Counted from the stretch's first letter, positions 1 to 6,242 are shown. The stretch: DNA of 20,442 bases from an uncultured Eubacteriales bacterium (GCA_900556575.1 USPO01000008.1:1-20442), one strand, 5' to 3'. Notes: a model not told the origin generated them from the sequence alone. Numbers and translations are program-made.

Positions 1-1
1 G

Positions 2-217
2 GTATACCTTACATATAAGAGAAGTGAATTTTATGCAGTTGCATATGCCGCAAATGATATTGTGCTGATAATACTGTGGTCTTTGGCGGCTATGAATGAT
101 ATTTCATACATATCTGTAGTAGTATGCTTTATCATTTTCTTTGCAAACGATATATACGGATTTATCAGCTGGTCCAAAATGAAGAAACGTCAGAATGAAA
201 ATATTTCAGAGATTTAA
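2..217 (+). CDS. pnuC: PnuC-type nicotinamide riboside/NMN transporter, C-terminal part (5' end outside window)
   Basis: This is the last 71 codons of an open frame that enters from the left edge and ends at TAA 215-217. The visible part has two hydrophobic segments joined by a short polar loop, with motifs typical of the end of PnuC: YAANDIVLIILW, then SVVVCFIIFFANDIYGFISW, then a basic tail (KMKKRQ). PnuC proteins are inner-membrane facilitators for nicotinamide riboside or NMN, feeding NAD salvage. Family membership rests only on this C-terminal stretch. Substrate, full length and operon partners upstream cannot be seen. The next gene has its own promoter starting 8 bases after the stop, so the two are probably separate units. 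Confidence 0.75.
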   Translation, partial: VYLTYKRSEFYAVAYAANDIVLIILWSLAAMNDISYISVVVCFIIFFANDIYGFISWSKMKKRQNENISEI

Positions 218-224
218 ATTTTTA

Positions 225-253
225 TTGACACAACAAATTATAAATGCTATAAT
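225..253 (+). promoter_or_regulatory. Consensus sigma-A promoter for the small Cys-rich gene
   Basis: TTGACA at 225-230 and TATAAT at 248-253 with a 17-base spacer, both exact consensus. It lies just after the pnuC stop and 35 bases before the next start codon, implying a short leader with a GAGGTG ribosome binding site. Confidence 0.85.
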
Positions 254-287
254 ATAGAAAAAGTTTAGATAAAACAGAGGTGATATT

Positions 288-461
288 ATGGATAACTGTG
301 AATACTGCTTATATTATGACTATGATGAAGAATATGACTGCTATGTCTGTTCCATGTCGCTCGACGAGGACGAGCTTAGGCTGTTCATGCAGGGGCATTT
401 TTCGCACTGCCCTTACTACCGTCCGGGAGATGAATATACTATTGTAAGGAAACAGAATTAA
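288..461 (+). CDS. Small Cys-rich acidic protein (DUF6472-like), 57 aa
   Basis: A 57-codon gene, too short for many gene callers, with a perfect promoter (225-253), a GAGGTG ribosome binding site 5 bases before ATG, and a TAA stop. The product begins MDNCEYCLYYDYDEEYDCYVC and contains CxxC and CxxC-like pairs plus a late CPYY, giving five cysteines in 57 residues with many Asp, Glu and Tyr. The end (YYRPGDEYTIVRKQN) matches what I recall of the DUF6472 family of short Clostridia proteins. The cysteines suggest metal binding, but this is inference and no function is known. It looks like host backbone and not part of the mobile element that follows. Confidence 0.75.
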   Translation: MDNCEYCLYYDYDEEYDCYVCSMSLDEDELRLFMQGHFSHCPYYRPGDEYTIVRKQN

Positions 462-489
462 GAGGCATACCTTAACTGCTGTATGTCTT
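462..489 (+). terminator. Weak hairpin after the Cys-rich gene
   Basis: A 9-bp stem with two G-U pairs around a 10-base loop directly after the stop codon. There is no adjacent T-run, so a role as terminator is only possible. Confidence 0.3.
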
Positions 490-560
490 GTATGAAATAA
501 GGTAATAAAAAAAGTTTCTCATATTGCATTCCTTAATAAAACAGCAATAATGTTTTCTTT

Positions 561-590
561 GAAACGGCATAGTATTTTCTATGCCGTTTC
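561..590. terminator. Perfect 12-bp inverted repeat at the recombinase 3' end
   Basis: Arms 561-572 (GAAACGGCATAG) and 579-590 are exact reverse complements around a 6-base T-rich loop. The stop codon of the recombinase remnant (minus strand, 579-581) lies in one arm. No long T-run follows on the minus strand, while the plus side is moderately T-rich. It may act as a transcription stop at the edge of the element, or as part of its end structure. Confidence 0.5.
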
Positions 591-1590
591 ACTGTTTTGT
601 TTAAGCAATGACATCGGCAGTATTCCTACCAAGTCATAGCAAATATCAATTTGCTGTGTGCGTTTTCCGTCAATAATCTGTGGTGCGTGAACATATACCC
701 GTTTTACCATATCATTCAGAATTGACGGTGTTAATTCCTGCAAATCAAGATATTTATGTATCTTTGAAATAAACCGTTCCAAATTATCGCTTTGTTCCTC
801 TGTATCGGATATTTCGGTAGACAACTGTGTGATTTTCAATTTCAATTCCTGCTGTTCGGTTTCGTAATCATCTGCAAGCATTTGAAATCTGTTTTCGTTC
901 AAAATTCCTTTTGCTTTGTCCCCGTAAATACTCTTGAAAAGACGGTCTAATTCGTTGATACGGTTTTCGCATTTTGCAAGCATTTTTTCTTTGCGGATAT
1001 TTCTTTTTTTATCTCTGCTTTCTGCATTGCACCCATAATTTCACGGAACTGATTTTCATAAGCCGCAACAAAGCCTATCACATATTTTAGGTGTGCAAGT
1101 ACGCCCTTTTCGAGAACAACTGCACGGATAAAATGTGTTGAGCATTTTCCCTGCCCTTGCGTGAGGTTGAACACACAAAATGGTCTTGTCTGCTTTCAAA
1201 ATAATTGCTTGTGCAGTAGTAAAGTTTCTGACCGCAGTCGGCACAATAGGCTATTCCCGAAAACATATTGCTTTTTCCCGTTCTTGACGGTCTGCGTTTG
1301 TTTTTTCGCAGCTCCTGCACCCTTTCCCAAGTATCAGCGTCAATAATCGGTTCGTGAGTGTTCTCGAAAATCATTTGTTTTTCTTCGGGGTTATGCAACT
1401 TCTTTTTGATTTTGTATGATTGCTTATAGGTCTTGAAATTTACGATATGCCCTAAATATTCTTTCTTTTCAAGCATAGTTGAAATTGTATCGGCTACCCA
1501 GCGATACGGATTATCGGGTACAGGCAGATTTGTTGTCCGTCCTATGCTCTGCCAGTATGCTGCTGATTGACACCTTAAATTTGTTTTCAT
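579..1590 (-). pseudogene. Large serine recombinase remnant (frameshifted, N-terminus missing)
   Basis: Read on the minus strand, three frames together spell the middle and end of a Tn1549/TnpX-type large serine recombinase. The first piece (1590-~1145) has the recombinase domain (YWQSIGR, EYLGHIVNF, ENTHEPIID, WERVQ) and a zinc ribbon (YCADCG with a later FVCSTSRKGREN). The second (~1145-~985) continues THFIRAVVLEKGVLAHLK. The third (983-579) is the coiled-coil and tail (CENRINELDRLFKSIYG to SLLKQNSETA). The joins fit two one-base deletions: one near 1143-1147, where frame and family pattern call for an extra T in GAAAATTGC, and one in the six-T run at 983-988. The catalytic resolvase domain with its active Ser is absent, since the frame hits a stop just above 1597. 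It should be unable to recombine DNA. Confidence 0.85.
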
Positions 1591-1642
1591 TATCCATTAA
1601 ATAACACCTCTGTTTTCGTTTGTTTTGAGAGTAGCAAGCAAA

Positions 1643-1662
1643 GCGAGTGAGTACCCACTCGC
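1643..1662. repeat. Short inverted repeat upstream of the sigma-factor gene
   Basis: GCGAGTG (1643-1649) and CACTCGC (1656-1662) form a 7-bp stem with a 6-base loop in the 163-base gap between the recombinase remnant and the sigma-factor gene. A second repeat, AATTGAATT (1712-1720) and AATTCAATT (1730-1738), lies just before the ribosome binding site. Either could be regulatory or a leftover of a larger deleted segment. Confidence 0.4.
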
Positions 1663-1753
1663 CAAAAATCAAATTTGTTTTTCATTTTTCCGCGCTCACC
1701 GCCTGCTTTGGAATTGAATTTAACAAAACAATTCAATTTCGGAGGTTAGGAAA

Positions 1754-2182
1754 ATGGAATACACAAGCAAACAAAAGGAGCATATAACACATTGCTTTGA
1801 CAGCTTTTGCAAAACGGTTATCCGCCATTGTGCAATGAATTTATACCGTGAACTGGATAAGCATATTAAGCGGAATATTGCCCTTGATGAAATTTATGCA
1901 AAGTATTCAGAGCAATACGGCAAATGCGATATATACCCGATTCTGCAATATCAATTTGCAATTTTCGGAAATGTTTTCAGCGTGAATGATTATCGTTTGG
2001 GGCAAGCACTATCAACGCTGACGGACAGGCAAAGGAATATAATTTTACTGTATTACTTTGCCGGATATTCCATAAGAAATATTGCGGATATATACGGAAC
2101 CTCACATCAGAATATCAGCTATATTCATATAACGGCATTAAAAAAATTGCGTGGATTTTTGGAGGCTGGCAATGAAAAATAA
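1754..2182 (+). CDS. Small sigma-70-type factor of a conjugative/mobilizable element, 142 aa
   Basis: A GGAGG ribosome binding site (1741-1745) lies 8 bases before ATG. The C-terminal third (residues ~88-138) is a clear sigma region 4: ALSTLTDRQRNIILLYYFAGY followed by a helix-turn-helix (SIRNIADIYGTSHQNISYIH). The N-terminal half is helical and has no strong region 2 signature. Such short sigma-like proteins are common in Tn916/Tn1549-type elements, where they are usually followed by a small HTH protein, as here. The next gene starts inside this one (11-base overlap), suggesting coupled translation. Its role in activating element genes is inferred from family habit. The gene looks intact although the neighbouring recombinase is broken. 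Confidence 0.85.
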   Translation: MEYTSKQKEHITHCFDSFCKTVIRHCAMNLYRELDKHIKRNIALDEIYAKYSEQYGKCDIYPILQYQFAIFGNVFSVNDYRLGQALSTLTDRQRNIILLYYFAGYSIRNIADIYGTSHQNISYIHITALKKLRGFLEAGNEK

Positions 2183-2366
2183 ATACAGCCTTTTGAATTT
2201 TGAAACAATAGAAAAAGCCGTTACCGCCGACACAAAGGCTATGCGGAAGGTGGTTTCACATTACGACGGATATATCGGATATTTCGCAAAAGGTAATTAT
2301 GTTTTTTCAGAAGAAATCAAAGCAACACTGATGAAAGCCGTATTAAAATTTAATATGAACAGATAA
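2172..2366 (+). CDS. Small HTH_16-type element protein, 64 aa
   Basis: I place the start at ATG 2172 because a GGAGG (2161-2165) lies 6 bases before it. An in-frame ATG at 2151 would have no ribosome binding site and would run deeper into the sigma gene. The product (MKNKYSLLNFETIEKAVTAD, then MRKVVSHYDGYIGYFAKG, ending KAVLKFNMNR) matches the pattern of the short helix-turn-helix proteins (HTH_16) that follow the sigma-like gene in Tn916-family and Tn1549-like elements. The usual final arm is abbreviated compared with typical members. DNA binding is likely, the target unknown. It overlaps the sigma gene by 11 bases and is probably co-translated. Confidence 0.7.
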   Translation: MKNKYSLLNFETIEKAVTADTKAMRKVVSHYDGYIGYFAKGNYVFSEEIKATLMKAVLKFNMNR

Positions 2367-2398
2367 ATCATAGCCACCGATAAAAAGGTAGCTATGAT
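2367..2398. terminator. Hairpin between convergent HTH gene and flavin reductase
   Basis: A 12-bp stem with one mismatch (2367-2378 with 2387-2398) and an 8-base A-rich loop. It begins right after the stop of the plus-strand HTH gene and lies 11 bases beyond the stop of the minus-strand flavin reductase, so it could serve both. No long T-run is next to the stem. Confidence 0.6.
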
Positions 2399-2409
2399 TA
2401 TAAAAAAAC

Positions 2410-2916
2410 TTATTCTTTGATTTTCGAAGCGGCTACTTTTGCATATCCGTCCCAAGCAAACAAGGCTTCTTTGCTTTCGTCGGCGAGTATTTTATCAATA
2501 TTGCAAAGATAAAGATAGTGATCACCGGACTCAATCGTTTGAGTTAGCGTTACTTCAAAAGCAATACGGCAGTCAGCCGGTATTTGAATACTTGTGCCGT
2601 CTATGCTTTGCAATGCAATAGGTGTTTCGGAAAGTTTATCTGTTTTTCCGCCGTTTGCACTTCCATAAGCCATTACAGCTTCTTTAAGACTTACTCCGGG
2701 TGCAGCAAGAACGGCTTTCCCTGTTCGGCGGATATTCTCACCGCTGTTTGCACCTTTGCCCATAGCAAAAGCAAGCATAGGCGGATTGAATGACGCATAC
2801 ATAAAGAAAGAAACCGGCGCCATATTCAATGCTCCGTTCTCTTTTTCGGTGCACACAAGCACAAGTGGATCAGGTGATGTTAAAGCGGTAGCTTTTCCAA
2901 TGTTAATTTCGTTCAT
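2410..2916 (-). CDS. Flavin reductase-like (FMN-binding split-barrel) protein, 168 aa
   Basis: Minus-strand gene. I chose the ATG at 2916 because an AGAAAGGA ribosome binding site lies 9 bases upstream of it; an ATG 27 bases earlier has none. The protein has the order typical of the flavin reductase-like domain: LTSPDPLVLVCTE, then NMAPVSFFMYASFNPPMLAF, then GENIRRTGKAVLA, then a C-terminal IGYLYLCNID-type strand (here DHYLYLCNIDKIL). Such proteins bind FMN and use NAD(P)H to reduce flavin or small oxidised or electrophilic compounds in the cytoplasm. The exact substrate is not known. It is transcribed divergently from an HxlR regulator that shares its promoter region, the usual arrangement for a regulator and its redox target. 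The pair sits inside the mobile element as cargo. Confidence 0.85.
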   Translation of the reverse strand: MNEINIGKATALTSPDPLVLVCTEKENGALNMAPVSFFMYASFNPPMLAFAMGKGANSGENIRRTGKAVLAAPGVSLKEAVMAYGSANGGKTDKLSETPIALQSIDGTSIQIPADCRIAFEVTLTQTIESGDHYLYLCNIDKILADESKEALFAWDGYAKVAASKIKE

Positions 2917-2957
2917 AATTATTTGTCCTTTCTGATAATACATTTATTCCGTCGGTA

Positions 2958-2986
2958 TTGACATCTGACGGTATTTATATTATACT
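2958..2986 (+). promoter_or_regulatory. Promoter of the HxlR gene
   Basis: TTGACA (2958-2963) and TATACT (2981-2986) with 17 bases between. The -10 overlaps one arm of an inverted repeat and the -10 of the opposing flavin reductase promoter. Confidence 0.7.
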
Positions 2987-3007
2987 ATGTATGCAAACAA
3001 AATACAA
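2979..3007 (-). promoter_or_regulatory. Promoter of the flavin reductase gene
   Basis: On the minus strand, TTGTAT (3002-3007) and TATAAT (2979-2984) with 17 bases between. Its -10 overlaps that of the HxlR promoter, so RNA polymerase bound at one should block the other. Confidence 0.65.
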
Positions 3008-3032
3008 GTACGCAGAATATTCTGACATAGTA
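2983..3032. promoter_or_regulatory. Likely HxlR operator region with inverted repeat and palindrome
   Basis: TACTATGT (2983-2990) and its exact reverse complement ACATAGTA (3025-3032) bracket the shared promoter area, with the perfect palindrome AGAATATTCT (3014-3023) between them. The position over both -10 elements fits a repressor site for the adjacent HxlR protein. Binding is inferred. Confidence 0.55.
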
Positions 3033-3065
3033 CAAAATTTAATACCATAGGAAAGGAACAAAATA

Positions 3066-3431
3066 ATGAGTAAAGATTTAACATACGAGGAATATATAGA
3101 ACTTGTTCACAACGGCATTACAACGCAAGCGGGAAATTGTCCCGTTACACCGCTTCTTGAAATGCTTCAAGGTCGCTGGAAATTTCAAATCATTTATGAA
3201 TTGTGTATTCAAAGTCCTATTCGTTTCGGGCAGCTGAAAAAGGCTCTTGACGGAATTACAAATACAATGCTGACATCATCATTAAGAGAATTGGAAAACG
3301 ATGGACTTGTAAAACGGGAACAATTTAATGAAATTCCGCCGCATGTGGAATATTCACTTTCCGAAAAAGGAAAGGACTTATTGCCTGTATTTTATGAAAT
3401 GACAAAATGGGGATTTAAGTATTTGGAATAG
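3066..3431 (+). CDS. HxlR-family transcriptional regulator, 121 aa
   Basis: A ribosome binding site (AGGAAAGGA) precedes ATG 3066. The 121-residue length and sequence are typical of the HxlR winged-helix family: a Cys at residue 25 in the GNCPVTPLLEMLQGRWKFQI block, the recognition-helix region (FGQLKKALDGITNTMLTSSL), and the wing (RELENDGLVKREQFNEIPPHVEYSL). Several HxlR members (YodB, HypR) sense disulfide or electrophile stress through an N-terminal Cys and control neighbouring flavin enzymes. The conserved Cys25 and the divergent flavin reductase make that role plausible here, by inference. It probably represses both itself and its neighbour from the operator between them. A strong terminator follows. 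Confidence 0.9.
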   Translation: MSKDLTYEEYIELVHNGITTQAGNCPVTPLLEMLQGRWKFQIIYELCIQSPIRFGQLKKALDGITNTMLTSSLRELENDGLVKREQFNEIPPHVEYSLSEKGKDLLPVFYEMTKWGFKYLE

Positions 3432-3475
3432 GCATCATTAACAAGAACTTATAAAATAATCAGCACCTCTATAAT

Positions 3476-3503
3476 GGCAGCCGAATAAACGGCTGTCTTT
3501 TTT
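3476..3503 (+). terminator. Rho-independent terminator after the HxlR gene
   Basis: Stem GGCAGCCG (3476-3483) with CGGCTGTC (3490-3497, one G-U pair), 6-base A-rich loop, then six T. It ends the HxlR transcript before the DUF3847-type gene. Confidence 0.9.
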
Positions 3504-3535
3504 CATACCCAAAACACAGAAAGGAACAATACTTT

Positions 3536-3823
3536 ATGAAAAACATTGATGAACAAATTGCAAAAACACAGGAGCAAATCAATCAGCTCACCACCAAGAA
3601 AAAACGGCTCATATCGGAGCAAAAACAAGCCGAGCGGAAGAAACGGACAAAGCGGTTAATTGAGCGAGGGGCAATTTTGGAAAGCGTAATCAGCAGTGCG
3701 GAGGAATTTTCAAACGAGCAGTTGCAGGCTCTTTTAATCGAGATTTTTTCAAGCGAATTTGCAAAGGGAAAAATCAAGGATTTTCGGGGGCATACGGCGA
3801 ACGAGGGAAATCCCTTGTTTTAA
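3536..3823 (+). CDS. DUF3847-type mobilization accessory protein, 95 aa
   Basis: ATG 3536 follows an AAAGGA ribosome binding site. Residues 1-40 are a highly charged coiled coil (KNIDEQIAKTQEQINQL, KKKRLISEQKQAERKK). Next comes the family signature KRTKRLIERGAILESVI, then a short helical end (FSNEQLQALLIEIF) and GHTANEGNPLF. The pattern resembles DUF3847 proteins found just before relaxase genes in Tn1549-like elements. A function as an accessory of the relaxase-DNA complex is inferred from its position. The stop codon is 2 bases from the origin-of-transfer match, and one arm of a hairpin (3812-3829) spans its last codons. The relaxase gene expected downstream is missing. Confidence 0.75.
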   Translation: MKNIDEQIAKTQEQINQLTTKKKRLISEQKQAERKKRTKRLIERGAILESVISSAEEFSNEQLQALLIEIFSSEFAKGKIKDFRGHTANEGNPLF

Positions 3824-3829
3824 CAAGGG
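3812..3829. repeat. Hairpin at the DUF3847 stop, beside the oriT core
   Basis: CCCTTGTT (3812-3819) and AACAAGGG (3822-3829) are exact reverse complements with a 2-base centre. The right arm shares four bases with the nic core. It could be part of the transfer-origin structure or a transcription stop. Confidence 0.55.
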
Positions 3830-3854
3830 CGCACTTATACACCTTGACAGGTGT
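3826..3854 (-). other. oriT: Putative origin of transfer (oriT), IncQ/MOBQ-type nic region
   Basis: On the minus strand the sequence TAAGTGCGCCCT (3826-3837) is identical to the nic core of the IncQ (RSF1010/R1162) group of transfer origins, also seen in MOBQ plasmids of Gram-positive bacteria. One base upstream of it on that strand is the inverted repeat ACACCT-GTCA-AGGTGT (3839-3854), the arrangement found in those origins. It begins two bases after the stop of a DUF3847-type gene. Sequence and context both support an oriT. The matching relaxase gene is absent from the window, so transfer would need one supplied in trans. Confidence 0.75.
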
Positions 3855-3978
3855 GTGCGCTCTGCCGAGAGCCAATGAAAACAAATCGGCGTTTCTGCAT
3901 TTGCTTTCATTATGGGGCAACCCTCATTTCCCCATACCCCTTTGTGCTATACGCAAAATAAAATTTGCATATAGCGTC

Positions 3979-4060
3979 AAAACAGTTTTTGCGAAAACTG
4001 TTTTGTTGACTTGATATTTTATATCAAAACAAGTTTGACACAAAATATCAAGTGTAAATT
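3979..4060. repeat. Cluster of overlapping inverted repeats near the right side of the element
   Basis: Three structures lie in about 80 bases. The first has arms 3979-3989 and 3994-4004 (AAAACAGTTTT, 4-base loop). The second has arms 4009-4020 (ACTTGATATTTT) and 4042-4053, 12 bp exact. The third, TTGATAT/ATATCAA (4011-4027), shares an arm with the second, so the two would be alternative folds. There is no open frame. It may be a regulatory leader of a lost relaxase gene or an end structure. Confidence 0.6.
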
Positions 4061-4214
4061 TGTGTTCGTGTAGCAAATAAAACTCCTTTTTTGAGCAAAG
4101 TAATGATATTATATTACCTCGCTAATTTTGAGCCTTAAAAACCGCATAAAACAAGGTTTTTTTAACACTTAAATGCTCACATATAACGCATTGATATTAA
4201 TGATAAAATAAAAG

Positions 4215-4251
4215 CACGCATACCACCTTAAAAAGTGATATGCGTGTTTTT
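4215..4251. terminator. Bidirectional rho-independent terminator
   Basis: Stem CACGCATA (4215-4222) with TATGCGTG (4239-4246), extended by inner CAC/GTG, followed by five T on the plus strand. On the minus strand it is followed by a T-rich tail (TTTTATTTTA). It probably ends the putP transcript coming from the right and any read-through from the element on the left. Confidence 0.85.
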
Positions 4252-4342
4252 GTTGCAACTCCGTTTGACAGTCTGCTTATGTTACTGTTTTATCAATGAC
4301 GGTCGTAAGAGAAACTTTTTTTATTTTACCGTACTTGATTTA

Positions 4343-5866
4343 TCAATCTTTCATAACCTTTACTTCTTCAAATTCATCAATAATTTCCTTTGACGGAGCC
4401 GGTGTTAATAAACTTACTATTACAATTGCCGCTAAACCAACAATAAATGCCGGTAAAAGCTCATATATAGCGAATACACCGCCGATAGGCGATATTGCAT
4501 ACTTCCATATGAATACCATTGCCGCACCTGCTATCATGCCAGCAAAAGCTCCCCACTTTGTTGTTCTCTTCCAAAATAATGAACAAAGTACAGTCGGACC
4601 AAACGAAGCACCAAAGCCTGCCCAGGCAAATGATACTATCTTAAATACCGAGCTTTCCGGATCTCTTGCAAGGTATACACCTATAACAGCTATGATAATA
4701 AGAGTTATTCTTGCTATAATCATTCCGCTCTTTTCCGATAAATTCGGAATAAACTTTTCCTTGATTATATTCTGAGATACAGATGAGGATGCAGCCAAAA
4801 GCTGTGAATCTGCGGTTGACATTGTTGCCGCTAAAATTCCGGCAAGAATGAGTCCTCCAACTATTGCCGCCAATGCTCCATGACTTGATATAAGCTTTGC
4901 AACTTCAACTATTATTCTCTCCGGATCCTGAAGAACGTGCATTGCACCGCTGTTTGTCATTCCAAGACCGATTACACCGATAGATACGGCAATAAACAGT
5001 GAAATTACAACCCAAATTGACGCAACACGTCTTGCAAGGGTAAGCTTCTTTGTATCCTCGATAGCCATAAATCTTAAAAGCACATGAGGCATACCAAAAT
5101 AGCCCAAGCCCCACGCAATCATTGAAAAGCTCTTTAACCATCCGTATGCTTCTGCCGAATTTGTTTCGGGATTATATATATTTACAAGACTCAAATAGCC
5201 CGGCAATGCTTTGGCATTATCCATTACGGCATCTACTCCGCCTGCCGATACAACTCCGTAAATAAGTACTATAACCAATGCAACAGTCATTACTATACCT
5301 TGAATAAAGTCTGTTGTACTTGCAGCCAAAAATCCGCCTGTCATTGTATAGAACACTATAACTGCCGCACAAATTATCATAGCTTTAAAATAATCCACAC
5401 CAAATAGTGAATTAAAAAGCTTTCCGCAGGCTGAAAAACCCGACGCTGTATACGGCACAAAGAATATTATAATCGCAATTGCCGCAACAATGCTTAAAAG
5501 CTTTGAATTGTCACGAAATCTGTTAGAAAAGAATGCCGGAATCGTTGTCGCATTACACTTATGCGAATATCTTCTTATCTTTTTTGCCACAATAAGCCAA
5601 TTTAAATATGTACCTATTGCCAAACCTATTGCAGTCCATGCGGCATCCGCAATACCTGTTAAATATGCGACTCCCGGAAGTCCCATCAAGAGCCAGCTTG
5701 ACATATCCGATGCTTCGGCACTCATTGCCGTTACAAACGGACCGAGCTTTCTTCCTCCCAAATAGAAATCATCGGTCGTCTTATTTCTCTTTGAGCACCA
5801 TATACCAATGCCCAGCATGGCAAGCAAATACACTATAATCGTTGCCATGATACAAAAATTTGTCAT
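4343..5866 (-). CDS. putP: Sodium/proline symporter (SSS family, PutP-like), 507 aa
   Basis: The start at 5866 is set by a GGAGGAAAG ribosome binding site 4 bases upstream. The protein has about 13 hydrophobic segments and is of normal length for PutP (about 500). Diagnostic motifs include YLGGRKLGPFVTAMSAEASD (residues ~35-54) with Asp54 and Ser56-Ser57, and SSWLLMGLPG at 56-65, matching the Na+ and substrate region of E. coli PutP. At 347-359, ATMSTADSQLLAA carries Ser350-Thr351, the equivalents of the Na2-site pair. GYFGMPHVLLRFMA (255-268) is also PutP-like. It should import proline, or a related solute, with Na+. Other SSS members carry sugars or sialic acid, so the substrate is not certain. 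It is a single-gene unit with a promoter at 6045-6073 and a terminator at 4215-4251. Confidence 0.9.
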   Translation of the reverse strand: MTNFCIMATIIVYLLAMLGIGIWCSKRNKTTDDFYLGGRKLGPFVTAMSAEASDMSSWLLMGLPGVAYLTGIADAAWTAIGLAIGTYLNWLIVAKKIRRYSHKCNATTIPAFFSNRFRDNSKLLSIVAAIAIIIFFVPYTASGFSACGKLFNSLFGVDYFKAMIICAAVIVFYTMTGGFLAASTTDFIQGIVMTVALVIVLIYGVVSAGGVDAVMDNAKALPGYLSLVNIYNPETNSAEAYGWLKSFSMIAWGLGYFGMPHVLLRFMAIEDTKKLTLARRVASIWVVISLFIAVSIGVIGLGMTNSGAMHVLQDPERIIVEVAKLISSHGALAAIVGGLILAGILAATMSTADSQLLAASSSVSQNIIKEKFIPNLSEKSGMIIARITLIIIAVIGVYLARDPESSVFKIVSFAWAGFGASFGPTVLCSLFWKRTTKWGAFAGMIAGAAMVFIWKYAISPIGGVFAIYELLPAFIVGLAAIVIVSLLTPAPSKEIIDEFEEVKVMKD

Positions 5867-6044
5867 TTATCTTTCCTCCGAACTTATAATACATTCATCC
5901 TCCCTCAAAACAAAGGAAAACATATTCCGTAAAATCAAATACAACTGCTTTTATTCCAACGCTTTATTAACAAGCTTAATTCCAAAAGCAAGCAATATAT
6001 GTAATTTCTTTTTCACGTTAATATGTTAAAGGATATACCATTTA

Positions 6045-6073
6045 ATTATAATATATTTTGAACGATTTGTAAA
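6045..6073 (-). promoter_or_regulatory. Promoter of putP
   Basis: On the minus strand, TTTACA (6068-6073) and TATAAT (6045-6050) with a 17-base spacer. It would give a leader of about 170 bases before putP. No clear riboswitch or attenuator fold was recognised in the leader. Confidence 0.6.
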
Positions 6074-6165
6074 GAGAAAATTGACAAAAAATTTATTTTT
6101 TTGCGTTTTTTCTTTATTTTATACATTATTTCTATAATTATTACCATCAAAAAACTAAAACATAT

Positions 6166-6200
6166 AAAAACAGAGGTAAAGCTTGATGCCATACCTCTGT
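6166..6200 (-). terminator. Rho-independent terminator of the giant esterase gene
   Basis: Minus-strand stem of 9 bp (ACAGAGGTA at 6170-6178, TACCTCTGT at 6192-6200) with a 13-base loop, followed by a run of five T and a further T-rich stretch. It lies 43 bases after the gene's stop codon. Confidence 0.8.
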
Positions 6201-6242
6201 CCTTTTAGGAAGAATATCTATAAAAATTTAAAGTATTAAAGC

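Larger units (their letters stand above)
3824..4342. other. 519-base non-coding stretch: oriT, inverted repeats, terminator
   Basis: This gap holds the oriT match, an ATGGGG/CCCCAT repeat (3912-3935), the inverted-repeat cluster and a strong bidirectional terminator. No convincing gene is present; a 28-codon frame at 3875-3961 has no ribosome binding site. The left part belongs to the mobile element and the right part (from about 4200) to the host. The exact junction is not visible because no direct repeat or att core could be matched to the left side. Confidence 0.6.
5867..6242. other. 376-base intergenic region between putP and the giant gene
   Basis: It holds the putP promoter and leader and the terminator of the giant gene, in very AT-rich sequence. 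I see no gene in it and no repeat beyond the terminator. Confidence 0.7.

Noticed and set aside
271..1614. Similar leader AAAACAGAGGTG before the starts at 288 (plus) and 1597 (minus)
   Set aside because: The likeness covers an A-rich ribosome binding site and start only, and is probably coincidental.
2151..2171. Longer HTH_16 start at 2151
   Set aside because: No ribosome binding site and a larger overlap with the sigma gene. GGAGG precedes ATG 2172.
2917..2943. Longer flavin reductase start at 2943
   Set aside because: The extension includes the ribosome binding site of the internal ATG at 2916 and does not fit the family's N-terminus.
3875..3961. 28-codon frame after the oriT (MKTNRRFCICFHYGATLISP...)
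   Set aside because: It has no ribosome binding site and overlaps repeat structures. It may be conserved non-coding sequence of the element.
4296..4775. 159-codon plus-strand frame over the end of putP
   Set aside because: It lies opposite conserved PutP sequence and has no ribosome binding site.
6081..6120. TTGACA on the plus strand at 6081 as a promoter
   Set aside because: No -10 element at a 16-18 base spacing and no plus-strand gene downstream.
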